A model generated the notes under the pieces. It had not been told where the DNA came from, did no database searches, and worked only from the letters and a program-made list of their open reading frames with translations. This document shows positions 21,046 through 32,869 of a stretch of 64,000 nt of DNA, one piece after another (the first letter of the stretch is position 1; every line of letters starts with the position of its first letter). Source of the DNA: Ehretia macrophylla. Lineage: Eukaryota; Streptophyta; Magnoliopsida; Boraginales; Ehretiaceae. The stretch is from assembly GCA_037974665.1 (NCBI GenBank), contig CM075773.1:61100763-61164762 (forward strand). The letters are read 5' to 3'. The position numbers and the translations under genes were made by a program.

Positions 21046-22733
21046 TTATAAGTAAATATTTTTAATTTTTTGAACAAAAGAGAATAAGGTAAAGAGGTTG
21101 TATATTTTATTTTACCTTTTTGTATCTTCTTTTTACCACGTGTTGCTCTTTTTCCACTAATATGCACTACTATTAATGAAGTTTTGATAATAATATAGCT
21201 CAATCTAATTTTTATTTTCTCTCATTCTACTTGAAATCCAATAGTTTAAGTTTCATGCGATTTGATTTAGAAATGAAAAATAAATGAATTTATAATTTTT
21301 TTTGATAGTTTAAACAACATTGTTTTACTATTTGACCAATAATATTGTAATACCACATATTTTTCTTTGAAATTAAAAAAAAATTAATGAGAGAAATGAA
21401 AAAGTTATAACCGAAATCATTCATAAAAAGTTGGAGCTATTTGTATGGGTGATTATGGTGCATTAATACTAGATATTATGGCCATAATATCATATGCAAT
21501 TATCCCATTATTTGAGCTCAATTATGTAGGTTAATTGACTTTAATATGTATTGGTTATACAAGCCTTCGTAAGTGCCAGTTAGGGGTTACTTTTTGGTAG
21601 AATTTATAGTGAGTTGTATTATGAATAAATAAAATAATAGAATGTAAAGATATTTGTTAGCCATTATCATAGAACTTTGAAGAAGAAAGGATGTGTAGCA
21701 TGGTGAAGAGAATTAGCAATCTTACTTGCAGCTTTAGGTAACGTTTTCACATAGAGTTTTATATCAAGTTTTGGTGTATGAGTTCATTGTAAGGCATTCG
21801 AGCTTTTGGTGATTCGTCTTTAATGTAAGTTGGGACTTCCCTTCTTTAAGATACATACAATATCGTATGTATTAGCGTGATTGAATTTAAAATTTACAAC
21901 TCTCGATTTAGTATTGATCTTCCGATTGGCTTTGAAAAGTTTTTCACGTTAATGCTTGTATTGTAGTCTTGCAAAATTGTTCCTAAAGTTGTGTTAAAAC
22001 TCGAAAATAGTGACATGTTCTTCTTTTCTTATTAAAATTAAGTTATGTTTATGAAACAATTTATGTTTCTTCTTTTTCTATTTGCTATTTAAGTATGATT
22101 TTTTTCCCAGAAAAGTTAGTTTAATAAACTCAGGTTGCTACTTCTTATGACAAACTTCTCATAAAATGCTTTGTTATCCTATGATCACCAATGAGCCTTA
22201 CATTTTTATATTAGTTTAAGGTATATGTAATTGATAAACTAGTTTCCCATTTCAAAAACTCTTAAAATCTTTTCTAAGAGATGCATATGGTACAAGAATA
22301 ATCGAGCAAACTTGGGACCAAAACTTTTGGAAAAACACATTACAAAGCTGTTTGTTTTTTTTTTTTACATGCAATATTATGAACTTTGAACATTTTTGAA
22401 AAGGAATCATCTAAATTTCTAAAAATGTGTTGACATTGCTTTGAGGCTGTGTTCGAATGGCAAATATTATGATATTAAGACCCTTGCATCGATGGGGCAT
22501 GTACACCGTCTTTGTTATCGTATCGTATAGTGCACTACTTATTGAGGATCTCCTACTAGCCTTTGGTGGTTGGGCAAAATGAATCACTTTTTGTTATTGT
22601 TTTGACACGGTCACAGTCTATCACGAATTCTTGGATAAGAATTTACTCGACTTTGTTATTTTGCGTTGGATGTTGACTTTCATTTCGAATAAACTAATGA
22701 ATTTCATTGTTATTGTTTAATTATGTTACTTAT
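21046..22733. other. AT-rich DNA of retroelement character, no gene
   Basis: No coding signal was recognised. Together with 25140-25606, which ends GGGGACGTGACA, it probably represents an older LTR or retroelement relic into which the long solo LTR at 22734 inserted. I could not find a matching 5' terminus or target duplication, so this is tentative. Confidence 0.3.
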
Positions 22734-25139
22734 TGTAACGCCCCGATTCCTCACGAGACCGGGACTCCTATTTATCATGCTATTCTCACCCAATTCCAAA
22801 CCCCGGGGCACGAAATTTAGGAAAAAACGGACGGAGTTTTCCCTATATATAGGACTATCAAAAACCTGTAAGTAGCAAGTATAATCACAATACAACACCC
22901 CAACTTCAATTGTCCAACTTCTCCCAATCTCAAGGCCTTCCGAGCCTTAGACAAAATATAATCATACAAGCAGGCAAATAAAAGGCAATAAAATCTATCT
23001 TTAGCTATTACATGCTAACGGTTCTATCAATCCATATAAGTTCTTAATTTAATCATTATCCAACAAGCTATACAAAGTACATACAAGACTTTTAAAGGGT
23101 TTCAAAACAGCACAAAATATACACCAAGTTCCATCTTCACAATAGCTTCTAACCACAACAGGATAAGCAACCAACAGCACGGCACACAAGGTAGTGATTC
23201 TAACTGCACCTGTAACATGTTAAAACGAGGAATGAGTAACCAAAGTTACCCAGTGAGGGAGGTGATGCACCATACCGAAGCGTGCAATATGATATGCAAT
23301 CACAAGAAGTCATATATATATAACATAAAATATCAAGATCAAATAGCCAAGTAATTAACCATATTAAAAAGGATACGGTTCCACTTCAAGTCTTCAATCA
23401 CGAACCATGAGCCACGAACTTCACGCTAATGCCGGCAAACCCATACACCAACAAGTTGGGATACTCCAGATGTATCCCGATCCTACGACCCTTTCTCCTG
23501 AGGTAGGTCCATGCCCAGCAGGTGAACCCCGCCTCTGGGGTAGTGGAGTATGCCTCAACGAGAAAGGAATAGACACCATGGTAGTCGAGGGAGCACGACA
23601 AGCCCAATGCCGCCCGTGTTTCTCGACGCTACCATGTTTGAAAAGGTTGCGCAACCCCGAGACAAGCCACAAGCATTCAAAATATCAAATAACACATAAG
23701 AGGGTCGACAAAGTAGGCCACTCTCACATATAAGCACAACATATGTTTACAATAGCACGAAATAGCGTTATAGTACCAATAGTAGCAATCAACATGACTT
23801 TTACTCACAATCAATTTAAATAGCTTTATTATACTTTAGATAGTCAATACAATGCAAGACAACTCAACAACAAGTTCCAAATGCAACAAGAATGGCTAAA
23901 AGCTACTTTTCCCCTTTCTTCAACCAAGATTTCTTTCTTCTATACACGTTTCAAAGTTTTCAAACCACATCCTAATCATACTATACTCTTAATTAAGCCC
24001 AAAGACACCTATTGAGATCATAAAAATTCATTGTAGAAGTTAAAGCTCGGGAAGGCCCCGAGCAGGTTTGAACTACAACTATACTAATCGAACTCCATTT
24101 TCACGTAACAAAAGCACCAAAAGTGCTTCCTTACCCCAAGGATACCCAAACCATATCCCAAACGCACCCGGATTACACAACGAGAAAAGTCTCCTTTTTA
24201 AAGTTAACAAATTTTGCATTTTAACTCATTTTTGGGTAATTCAACCTCACGTGATTCTTTGTTTAGTTTCACTAATGTCTAAAGTACCTAAAGGAAGCCT
24301 CAATTCAATTTAATTAACAAATTATATAATTAAAAAAAACCCCTAAATTTTCGGATTTCACTATTCATTGCACTATTCATCATCCCTTTCAATCAATCTA
24401 TGCATTCTACCATAAAATTTGCTAACAAGCTTTAAAAGTCTACTCTATAGGCTCTAATAAACACATATTAAGCATTTATAACAAGTATTATAGCAATAAT
24501 CAACAAATCAAAAATTTTAATATATGAACATAAACTTTGATAGTTATAAAAATGCAACTCCCTCACTTGTATGAAGATGTAGGCAAGGTGGTGAAGCTCC
24601 TAGGGGCTCTAGAATCCTCCCTAAGCAAGCCAAGAGCTCAACTCCAAGGTTTGATGAAGAAATTCTCCTCCTATGCCATTTTCGGATTTGCTACAGTATT
24701 TTCAGTTTTTCTCTTCTTTTTTTTTTGCCTCGTATTATGTTATATAAATAATAGACTAAGGAAATAATGGGTTTGAGTTAGTAAATTGGGTCTAATTAAA
24801 CATATTTAAGGGTCGAATAAAAGTCCAAAGTCTAGCTAATTCACTAGAAGCCCAAATAAAATTTCTACAAAAAGTTACTATTCTTTCGTAACACTATTTA
24901 TTCAAAACGAAAATTATTTACTAAATGCATACTCCCAACATTAAATACACAAAATAATATTTTTCACATTCCTCCTACATGATATGTGATAGGAGAAAAA
25001 TACAGTTTCAGAAAAATTAAACAGTAAATTTTCCTTATAAATAGTACCTTATGCTAAAAATTAAATAAATGCACATTTAATGCTCAAATAAGACATTCAA
25101 CAATTTAAAATGAATATAAAGAGGTTCTCGGTCGTCACA
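22734..25139. mobile_element. Long solo LTR, 2.4 kb, 5-bp TSD (Del/Tekay-like)
   Basis: The start TGTAACGCCCCGATTCCTC and the end (reverse-complemented TGTGACGACCGAGAACCTC) match at 12 of 19 positions. The 2406-bp element is flanked by the exact 5-bp duplication CTTAT (22729-22733 and 25140-25144). TG..CA ends and a 5-bp TSD identify an LTR. The long LTR and extended imperfect terminal repeat recall the Del/Tekay chromovirus lineage of Ty3/gypsy, which is an inference. A TATA-like CTATATATAGG lies near 22851. A GC-rich block at 23400-23680 has overlapping open frames on both strands, with no recognisable protein. Confidence 0.78.
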
Positions 25140-25606
25140 CTTATCCTTTTGAGTTTTCAAAAATTATTATTGTATCTATTATTTTGTACAGATATAAGGT
25201 CCCAAACTATTATCTGGGGAAGTTTCTCACTTATGGAGTAATATACACATTTTAGTTTTTGTCTACTTTTGCAGACTTCGAGAGATAGTACGTCATTTGG
25301 GGTAGTGTCTCCCTTCTCGCTACTACCTAAGGATTCATGGATATAGCATCGACTTAGGAAGTGTCTCCCTTTTAGTATTTTAAAATTGACATTATTTTGT
25401 AATTGGAAAATGTGCAGATGTAAATTACTTATTGGAAATATAAAAAAATTTGTTTGTTATAGATGATTGTGCACCTATATTTAATGGCTTAGAGATTCTT
25501 GTGTGAATGTAGCCTTGCGGGCTTACGAAGGGTGCTCTTTCTTATGTACACGGCAGTAACATTCTTGAAATTCGCTATAGCGAATTTTGGGGACGTGACA
25601 AATACG
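25140..25606. mobile_element. Possible 3' end of an older LTR
   Basis: The segment ends AATTTTGGGGACGTGACA, a typical Ty3/gypsy-LTR 3' end, and is interrupted at 25139/25140 by the solo LTR. The 5' counterpart was not located, so the call is weak. Confidence 0.3.
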
Positions 25607-25703
25607 GTGACACGTAGTGCATAATATTAAGATGAAAACATTATAATTCAATTGATTAAAACCCACATACTCCTTATGTTAATTACAAACATATAGCCAC
25701 TAG

Positions 25704-25817
25704 AGTTTTGGTCCAGTGGTATGTTACTCACTGTGTATGAGAAAGGTTACGAGCTCAAGTCTCTTGTTATGTTGTATACCTTTATGTCTCCCCTAAATTA
25801 AAAATAAAAAATAAAAA
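25704..25817 (+). mobile_element. Short tRNA-derived SINE
   Basis: A box-like TTTTGGTCCAGTGGTATG and B box-like GGTTACGAGCTCAAGTC are followed by a short body and an A-rich tail (TAAAAATAAAAAATAAAAA). Imperfect direct repeats flank it: TACAAACATATAGCCACTAG at 25684-25703 and TACAAACACACCACTAG at 25818-25834. Same family as 34146 and 49731. Confidence 0.7.
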
Positions 25818-26477
25818 TACAAACACACCACTAGGTTGCTAGAAAAAAAAATTGCAACACACCACCATCGCCAGCCATCTCTACCAGCCACTTCCCTTCA
25901 AGAATACATCCTTTAAGTCCACCTAACTAATACACAATAATAAACATTTCAAGTTCTTGAAATTTGTCAAATATTAAGGTTTGACGTAGAATTCATGTAA
26001 CGTTCTTTGAAATCTAATTAACATTAAATTTCAATACCAAAAGGATCTATGTGTTATAAAGATTTTAAAAGACATTATTGATGGTGGCTTCTGAAATAAT
26101 TTATGATGGAGAGATATGGTAGTGATGGGTTATATTAATGCGTGTCTTATACATTTTTCGTTAACTTTGATAGAAAAATGGACGCGAGGTGTATGACACA
26201 ACATTCAGTATGACAAAAGGATTATTTATAAATTTTCAAAACTAGGTTTAATGCACATTTTTTGACTAACACAGGGAAGTGTTAGGCATTTTACTCAACC
26301 AAAAAAAAAAAAACGTTCTTATGTTACTATTGAGACTACAATACGCCATAAATATGGTTTGTTTTATGCAATGCACTATGCTAAAGTTTAAACTTCTTAT
26401 TTTTTCGGAACTAAAATCTTCACTTAGCACTATTTGTAGAAAAAAAAATATACTTTCGGTATAAAAGAATAAATCTT

Positions 26478-27380
26478 AACTGGAATGTTTGTCACAAAAT
26501 AACTTATTTGTAAAAAATATTTTCAAGAGAAAATGGTTATCACAATGAAAAATATTTTCTGATGTTTTGATGTAATAGTGAAAAATTGATTACAATTATT
26601 ATTTAATTATTTTTAAAAATTATTGATAATTAATTATTATTAATTAATTAATTAAGTAAATAATATTATTAATAATCAATTTTTAATTAATTATTTTTTA
26701 AATTATTGATAATTAATACTATTAATTAATTAATTTAATAGTATTATTTATTTATTATAAAATTTTAAAAAAATTAAAAAAAATTAATTAATAAAAAAAT
26801 TAGTTATTACATAACAAATAAATAAATGAATTAATAATTTTTAATTAATACATAATAAATTAATTAATTAATTAATAATTTAATAATAATAATTATTAAA
26901 TTAATTATTATTAAATTATAAAATTATTAATTCAAGGCTAAGTTGGTTGAATAATTAATTAATAGCCAATAATTAATTAAAAAACCTTAAATTAATTTAT
27001 TTATTATATTGTATTATAAATTAATATTAATTTATTAAATATAATTTTATTAATTAATTAGTCATTAAATTAAAAGTAACTAATTTTTATTATTAAATTG
27101 ATTATTTTTTAAATTAATTAATTAATTAAAAACGTGACGGGAGTGGGGGAAAGGGGGAGGGAGGGGTGGGGTAGGGTCAGGTTTGGGGTTGGGGTGGGTG
27201 AAGGTGGGATAGGATGAACGAAAAATATGATTTCTCCTAAAGATATAAAAATATTTTTCACTCTTTTTAACTAAACATTTTTCTTTCATCAAAAATATTT
27301 TTTAATTGACTAATTTTTTAATATTATTAAATACTAAAAAATTAAAATTTTATTTTTTATGACAAACAAACGAAACCGTA
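26478..27380. mobile_element. H2-family TIR element with TTAATTAA-rich core
   Basis: The outer ends (AATGTTTGTCACAAAATAA and, reverse-complemented, CGTTTGTTTGTCATAAAAAA) match the ends of the 360-bp H2 MITE at 32447-32806. The interior of about 500 bp (26600-27130) is almost entirely TTAATTAATT-type sequence and is followed by a sharply G-rich block. No coding content; target duplication not identified. Confidence 0.5.
27138..27208 (+). other. G-quadruplex-forming G-rich block
   Basis: Successive runs of 3-5 guanines separated by loops of 1-5 bases (GGGAGTGGGGGAAAGGGGGA, then GGGAGGGGTGGGGTAGGG, then four more G-runs) satisfy the usual intramolecular G4 pattern several times over. It lies directly beside several hundred bases of nearly pure A/T. 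Confidence 0.75.
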
Positions 27381-27474
27381 AAGACTACTTTTTACATCAA
27401 TCTCATAATTTTTGTTAAACAAGAAAAAACAAACAACAGATATTCACTCAATATACAAATGGTACCATAACAAG

Positions 27475-28534
27475 TAGAGTCGGCAAATGGGCCAGCCCGA
27501 CCGAATCGTGGGTTAAGAAAAATGAGTCCGACTCGACATATATATTTAGTGGGCTGAGTTGGGCTGGGCTAAAATCTTGAAATATAGGACCCAGCTCGGC
27601 CCACGAGCCCGCTACAACGAATCGTGAGCTGGGCTGGGCCAGGCAATTTTTATTTTTATTTTTATTAGTGTGTTCTGAATTTTGAAAGTTAGATTAATAA
27701 CGAAAAAAGCTTAAGCTTAACCTTTTTTACGAAAAAATTAATTTAACAATTAACAAGACATAAGTTGATTAATAATATTAATATAAATGATAAAATATTA
27801 TTTAACAAACCACAAGTTCATGAGATACGGATACGTTACTAATAAATATATAAAAAAAAGAACATTACATAAATGTTTGAAGAAAGTTGGTGGAGAAGTT
27901 CTTCATTTTATTATGCTCCTTGTGCGGGTGCTGGGCCTGTTGGTAGTGGTGGAGGCGGTGGTTGAGGATTAAAATAGTTTGGAATATTTGAGTGTTGAGA
28001 TACAAGTTGTTTTACAAGCGTTCTAGTTTCAAATTGACGACAAAATATATATTTACGTTCACAATAGTTATAAATTATATACTCATTTCTTCAAAGTAAG
28101 CAAAATGATTCCTAACATTTGAACGTAATCGTTGTAAAAGATTTTATTCTCCCATAGCCATAGATATTGTGTATTCTCTTATAGTAAAATAAAGAGACAA
28201 TAGGTAGTAAAATGAAGTTGAATACACTAACTATTTATAACAAAAATTACATGTACAAATTATAATCTTAAGATGGGCTTTATCTAGGCTCGAATTGGGC
28301 CTGAGCTAGGCTTGAGCTGGGCCTGAGCTGGGCTCGAGTTGGGCTGGGTTGAGCTTATGGGCTGGACTTGGGCACAAATGGGTTGGGTCCAAAAATATAT
28401 GACCAAATCGGCCTACTTATATGTGGTAGGGTGAGCCGAGTTGAACCTACTTTTATTTGAGTTTGGCTGGATCTGAATTTTTATGTGTTGGACTGAACTG
28501 GGCTTATGTCAGCACGACCCAAATGCCACCTCTA
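27475..28534. mobile_element. Non-autonomous hAT element, 1.06 kb, 8-bp TSD
   Basis: The terminal inverted repeats are TAGAGTCGGCAAATGGG on the left and, reverse-complemented, TAGAGGTGGCATTTGGG on the right. The element is flanked by a perfect 8-bp duplication ATAACAAG (27467-27474 and 28535-28542). Both features define the hAT superfamily, whose plant members commonly start TAGAG.TGGCAAA. Subterminal regions are rich in reiterated GGGCTGGGC/GAGCTGGGC motifs, possible transposase-binding repeats. No transposase is encoded. Confidence 0.88.
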
Positions 28535-28542
28535 ATAACAAG

Positions 28543-29205
28543 TGTCATGTGGAAGTGTGGAAATCAATGGACTGTAGAGAGATGTAATTTTGTTATAGTG
28601 CAAATGTACTTTCTCTTTGACCAAAAAAAAAAAAAAAGAATGTACTTTCTATGGCATTTGTGTTCTTTTGGCAGAATTTACTCAAGAGTTGATTTGTGTC
28701 TCTTTCACCTACCTAAAGATGTGATCCCTTCACATTTGCGAGTAGGTGAAATAGTGACTTGTTGTAATTGTATATTTTGAATTCAAATTATAACTCCAGC
28801 CTCTATTATATATAAAATTAGTTAATAAATAGTTCAAAAAAATTCTTATATCAGTTTGAACTGATAGGTCAATCTCTCATATAATTGATAGGATCTATAC
28901 GTGTGGGTCTTACTAATATGTGAGAGATTGACATTAGTCTCGACTGATTAAAGAGTTTTTCATAAAATTTTGATTTGAACTATAATTTCAACTTTTATTA
29001 TACCAAAAAAGGAAAAGATGTGATCCCTTGAGTTAAAAGTATCCCTTTTTAACACATGGTCGGCGTTATATATATATATGAGGTCGAAATTGTGATTCAA
29101 ACTAGTGACATTTATTACAATATGTTACAATCTTGTTATTACACCCAACTCTTCATTGATGTATTCGATACTAGTTTTTCGTAGGTTTGTGGTTTGAGTT
29201 GCACA
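28543..29205. other. Intergenic, no gene seen
   Basis: AT-rich DNA with an A-run at 28622-28636. An imperfect inverted pair (TAGGTCAATCTCTCATATAA near 28866, and TATGTGAGAGATTGACATTA near 28917) is 50 bp apart and could form a short hairpin. No coding signal. Confidence 0.45.
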
Positions 29206-29213
29206 TAATTTAA

Positions 29214-29758
29214 GGAAAAATATCACATTAGTCCCTATTATTTACAAAATATTTCAAGTTCATCCCTATTGTTTAAAAATTATCAATTTTGTCCCTATCG
29301 TTTCTCCAAAAGTTTTAGTTTCGTCCCTATTGTTTAAGATTTCTTAATTTTGTCCATATTATTTTTAAAAAAATTTTAATTTCGTCTCTATTATTTTCAA
29401 AAAAAATTAATTTCATCCCTATTATTTTTTAAAAAGTTTCAATTTTAAACCTATTATTTTTCTAAAGTTTCAAATCACCTTTATTATTTAAGAACTAAAT
29501 TGAAGTTTTTAAAAAAATAATAAGAACTAATTTGAATTTTTTAGAAAATAATAAGGACTAAATTGACTAATTTTAAACAATAGGAACGAATTTGAAATTT
29601 TAGAGAAATAATAGAGACGAAATTGAAATTTTTTTAAAATAATAAGAATAAAATTAAATTTTTAAAAAAAATAATAGAGACAAAATTAAAAAAATTAAAT
29701 AATAAAAACAAAATTGAAACTTTTGAAAAAGAATGAGGATTAAATGTGACATCTTCCC
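29214..29758. mobile_element. Fold-back element FB4 with 8-bp TSD
   Basis: The element begins GGAAAAATATCACATTAGTC and ends GTGACATCTTCCC. It is flanked by a perfect 8-bp duplication TAATTTAA (29206-29213 and 29759-29766). The 545 bp are built from many diverged copies of 'TTTCGTCCCTATTATTTTTAAAA' in the left half and their complements in the right half. Non-coding. Good evidence that these palindromes are inserted transposons. Confidence 0.78.
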
Positions 29759-29764
29759 TAATTT

Positions 29765-30050
29765 AATATTAAGTTTGGCCATTTTGGTGTTTCTTATGGG
29801 CTTTGGTCGAGCATATTTGTTTCCGTGGCTTAACCAATTGAATATTCTGTTTGGCCATTTTAGAGTTTCTTATGAGTTTGGCCTATATTTATTTCCTTGG
29901 CTTGACCAATGTAATATTCAGCTCGGCCATTTTAGTGTTCCTTATGGGCTTTGGTCTAACATATTTGTTTCCTTGAGTTGACCTTGGTGGTTGATTGATG
30001 GCTTCGGGCTTGACTAATATTATGTTGGGCCATTTTACATTACTTATAAA
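29765..30050 (+). repeat. Minisatellite, about 75-bp units
   Basis: Units start AATATT at 29765, 29841, 29913 and about 30015. They share TTTGGCCATTTTNGNGTTTC and TTATGGGCTTTGG followed by 'TTTCCTTGGCTTGACC'. Three units are clear and one is partial. A spurious open frame of repeated 25-residue blocks is not a gene. Confidence 0.8.
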
Positions 30051-30059
30051 GTTGTTTCA

Positions 30060-31130
30060 CACTCTGAGAATTGATCTCGATATAACTTCCACCTAAAATA
30101 AGAATTGTACCACTGGACCAAATGTCTAGTACTAATTATCTGTTTTTTTGCTTATATTCTTTTTCACTCTTTCTCATATACCTCCATTTATTCACATCTT
30201 TTTACTCTATTCACCTTACAATTCAGAATCATATTAATTTTATATAAAAAAAATTCAGTTGCTACAAAGATATGATCGATATATCATATCTTGGGTGGTT
30301 CTTTGGGCATAGATAATGTGAAGTGATGAGTTGGTAAGCTTTTTCCACTATTTCAAATAGGGCGATTCTATAGTTATTAGTTCATATTGTAGAAGTGATT
30401 TTAATCCTAACCCCACAAAAAATTAGACTATTCAAGAGAGCTGGAGTTCGGCCCGTGGTATTGGTTTAGTTTTCGGTTCACCAACTCTGGGCTTTTTTTG
30501 TTGGGCTCTCTGTAGCCTTTTCTTTTATCCTACTTTTGGCCCAAGTTATTATTCTACCTTTTCTTTTTGAGCCTCATGTGTTCGAGCCTTTCATTATTCA
30601 ATTATTTGTGTTACTCAAATTGCTTGCTCTATCAGAAAAAGGGTAGGATTTAATGATTTACATAATTTTGAGAAACTTATGGTGTTTTTTTTTTTTTTTG
30701 CCCACTTTTCATGAATTTAAATTTCACATGATATTTGAAGTCTCCCAAACTATGTTGTTTCTCCAGACCATGGAGGATCAAGCGATTTGGAATCTTATAT
30801 TTTAATCTTACAATTGTTTGCTGTAATGCATAACGTTTTCTTCATAGATCATAGATAATTTTCTAACACTCAACCATAAAATATGAAAAGAATGAAAATG
30901 AAAAAGAAGAAGAGCTCCTTTATTGAGGATTAGGACATTAGAAAATGACATCATCTGACCTTTAATCTCGCCTTGGTTAACATGAAATCGTATAGGGTTT
31001 CATACTTGGTTTTGGAATTAAAATTTCTAAGCACTCTTACCATGTAAAGTCCACAAACTATATGTACTTATTTGTAGAAAGGCTTTTGGTGGGGTGGATA
31101 TTACTATATAACTACCCTATATTTGATAGG
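30060..31130. other. Intergenic, no gene seen
   Basis: AT-rich DNA without recognised coding or repeat structure beyond a T-run (30688-30701) and a short palindromic AT stretch near 30272 (GATATGATCGATATATCATATC). Confidence 0.5.
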
Positions 31131-31132
31131 AC

Positions 31133-31433
31133 GGAAAATAACACATTTAGTCCCTATAATTTTTTTAAAGTTTCAATTTCGTCTTTATTATATTCAAAAA
31201 GTTTTAATTTTATCTCTATTGTTTAAAATTTTTCAAATTCATCATTTTTGTTTCTCCAAAAATTTTAACTTTGTCCCTATCGTTTTCAAAAAAATTTGAC
31301 ATAATTGAAACATTTTAGAAATAATAGAGACGAAGTTAAAAAAAAAATTAGAAACAATAAGGACAAAGTTTTTAATTTTATATAATAGGGGCAAAATTAA
31401 AACTTTAAAAAAATAATAGTGACTAAATGTGCC
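31133..31433. mobile_element. Fold-back element FB5 (short copy)
   Basis: It starts GGAAAATAACACATTTAGTC and ends GTGACTAAATGTGCC, with complementary reiterated units between them as in FB3 and FB4. About 300 bp. No clear target duplication, so the right end is approximate. Confidence 0.6.
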
Positions 31434-31537
31434 AAGGATTTAGATATTGATGTCAAGGTACTCACTAGTATATATGTTATATTAAAAATTCATACATTCA
31501 CACGCCATATAAGATATTTTATTTATATATAAAAAAA

Positions 31538-31767
31538 GTCATATATATTATATATGTGTTATATTAAAAAGTCGTACATTCACATGTCATTTTTTTTTTT
31601 TTTTTGTCGTTTAAGCATTATTCCCATGTCACATAAGGTATCACATTTATATAGTCATATATATTATATATGTGTTATATTAAAAAGTCATACATTCACA
31701 TGTCATATTTTTTTTTTTTTTTTGTCGTTTAAGCATTATTCACATGTCACATAAGGTATCACATTCA
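31538..31767 (+). repeat. 116-bp tandem duplication
   Basis: Two head-to-tail copies (31538-31653 and 31654-31767) begin GTCATATATATTATATATGT and share a long T-run and TGTCGTTTAAGCATTATTC, then CATGTCACATAAGGTATCAC. They are almost identical, so the duplication is recent. Confidence 0.88.
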
Positions 31768-32192
31768 TATAAAAACATCATATGTTCACATGCTATATCA
31801 TAAACATTTGGGTTTGGATCATCTTCTTTTTTTCTTCTCCCATTTTCAACATTTAGTAAATTATAAACTATTAAATTTGCCTTTTCAAATCTTAATCATC
31901 ATATTTGAATTAATAAACTAATAAACTTCACTTTATTTAAAAATAAAATTTAAAAATGAATAGTAAAAATTTTAAAAATTAAAATCTGGTGGTGCATAAT
32001 ATCATATAAAAATGAGAGAATCAAGAAAACAATTTTTCTTTTTTGTCGGGAAGAAAACAATTCATAACAACACTAAATGTAATTGTTAATTTCAAATTTA
32101 TTGACCCTTCTAGTAACTAAATTAGAATTACGTCTAGTCATCTTTGTTTTCTTTTCCATTGAGTTTCATCCGTAACCAAAAAAAAAAAAAAT

Positions 32193-32227
<35 letters not shown>

Positions 32228-32446
32228 TTATTTTTTAATTATATCCTATAAGATATGGGTAATAGAATATTCAAACAGCTTAGGATTGGGTCATTAACTT
32301 TATGGTTATCATTGGATGCTTGACATGCAACGTGTATTGACCAACCAAGTCAAACCACATGTAAAGCGTATAGTGTACGGGTTCATACATACCCATTCGT
32401 ATGAAACTCCATATATGTAGTTGGCCAAATGATGATTCTTGAACCA

Positions 32447-32806
32447 GGGCTCCGTTTGTTTGTCATAAAATAATTTATTGAGAGAAAATATTTTTTAAAA
32501 AAATAGAATACTGAAAAATATTTTATAGTGTTTGGATATACCGTGAGTTCTGTAAAATATTTTTTTCTCCCAAAAAAAATGAAAATATTTTCTAGAATTT
32601 TGTACTAGCCGTAATTGTTGACCAAAAAATATTTTATAGTTCACTAATTTGATGGTGTTACCAAACACCGTAAAATTAAACAAAAGCAGCCACAATTGTT
32701 GACTGAAAAACATTTTATAGTTGATCAATTTTTTAGTGTTACCAAATACTATAAAATCCAAAAAATATTTTTCTGAAAAATATTTTATGGCAAACAAATA
32801 GAGCCC
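32447..32806. mobile_element. H2-family MITE, 360 bp, with internal repeat
   Basis: The terminal inverted repeats are GGGCTCCGTTTGTTTGTCAT and, reverse-complemented, GGGCTCTATTTGTTTGCCAT. Inside, a unit of about 80 bp is duplicated ('TTGTTGAC..AAA.ATTTTATAGTT' to 'GGTGTTACCAAACACCGTAAAAT'). Partial relatives lie at 44655-44752 and 26478-27380. No target duplication was recognised. Confidence 0.7.
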
Positions 32807-32869
32807 AAGTCCTCAATGTTGCACTTTTTCTTTTTCTTTTTTCTTTTTGTCTTTTTTTGGGACAAATCT

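Noticed and set aside
20907..21203. Minus-strand 98-codon open frame
   Set aside because: Most of it is the (TA)n/(TG)n repeat read as Ile-Tyr and His-Thr; no protein character elsewhere.
23407..23733. 108-codon open frame as a gene
   Set aside because: It lies inside a solo LTR bounded by a 5-bp duplication, overlaps frames on the other strand, and shows no recognisable domain.
29733..29981. 82-codon open frame with repeated FPWL..GHF blocks
   Set aside because: The repetition comes from the 75-bp minisatellite; there is no start context or homology.
32495..32797. 100-codon minus-strand frame with internal repeat
   Set aside because: It is entirely within an H2 MITE and reflects its internal duplication.
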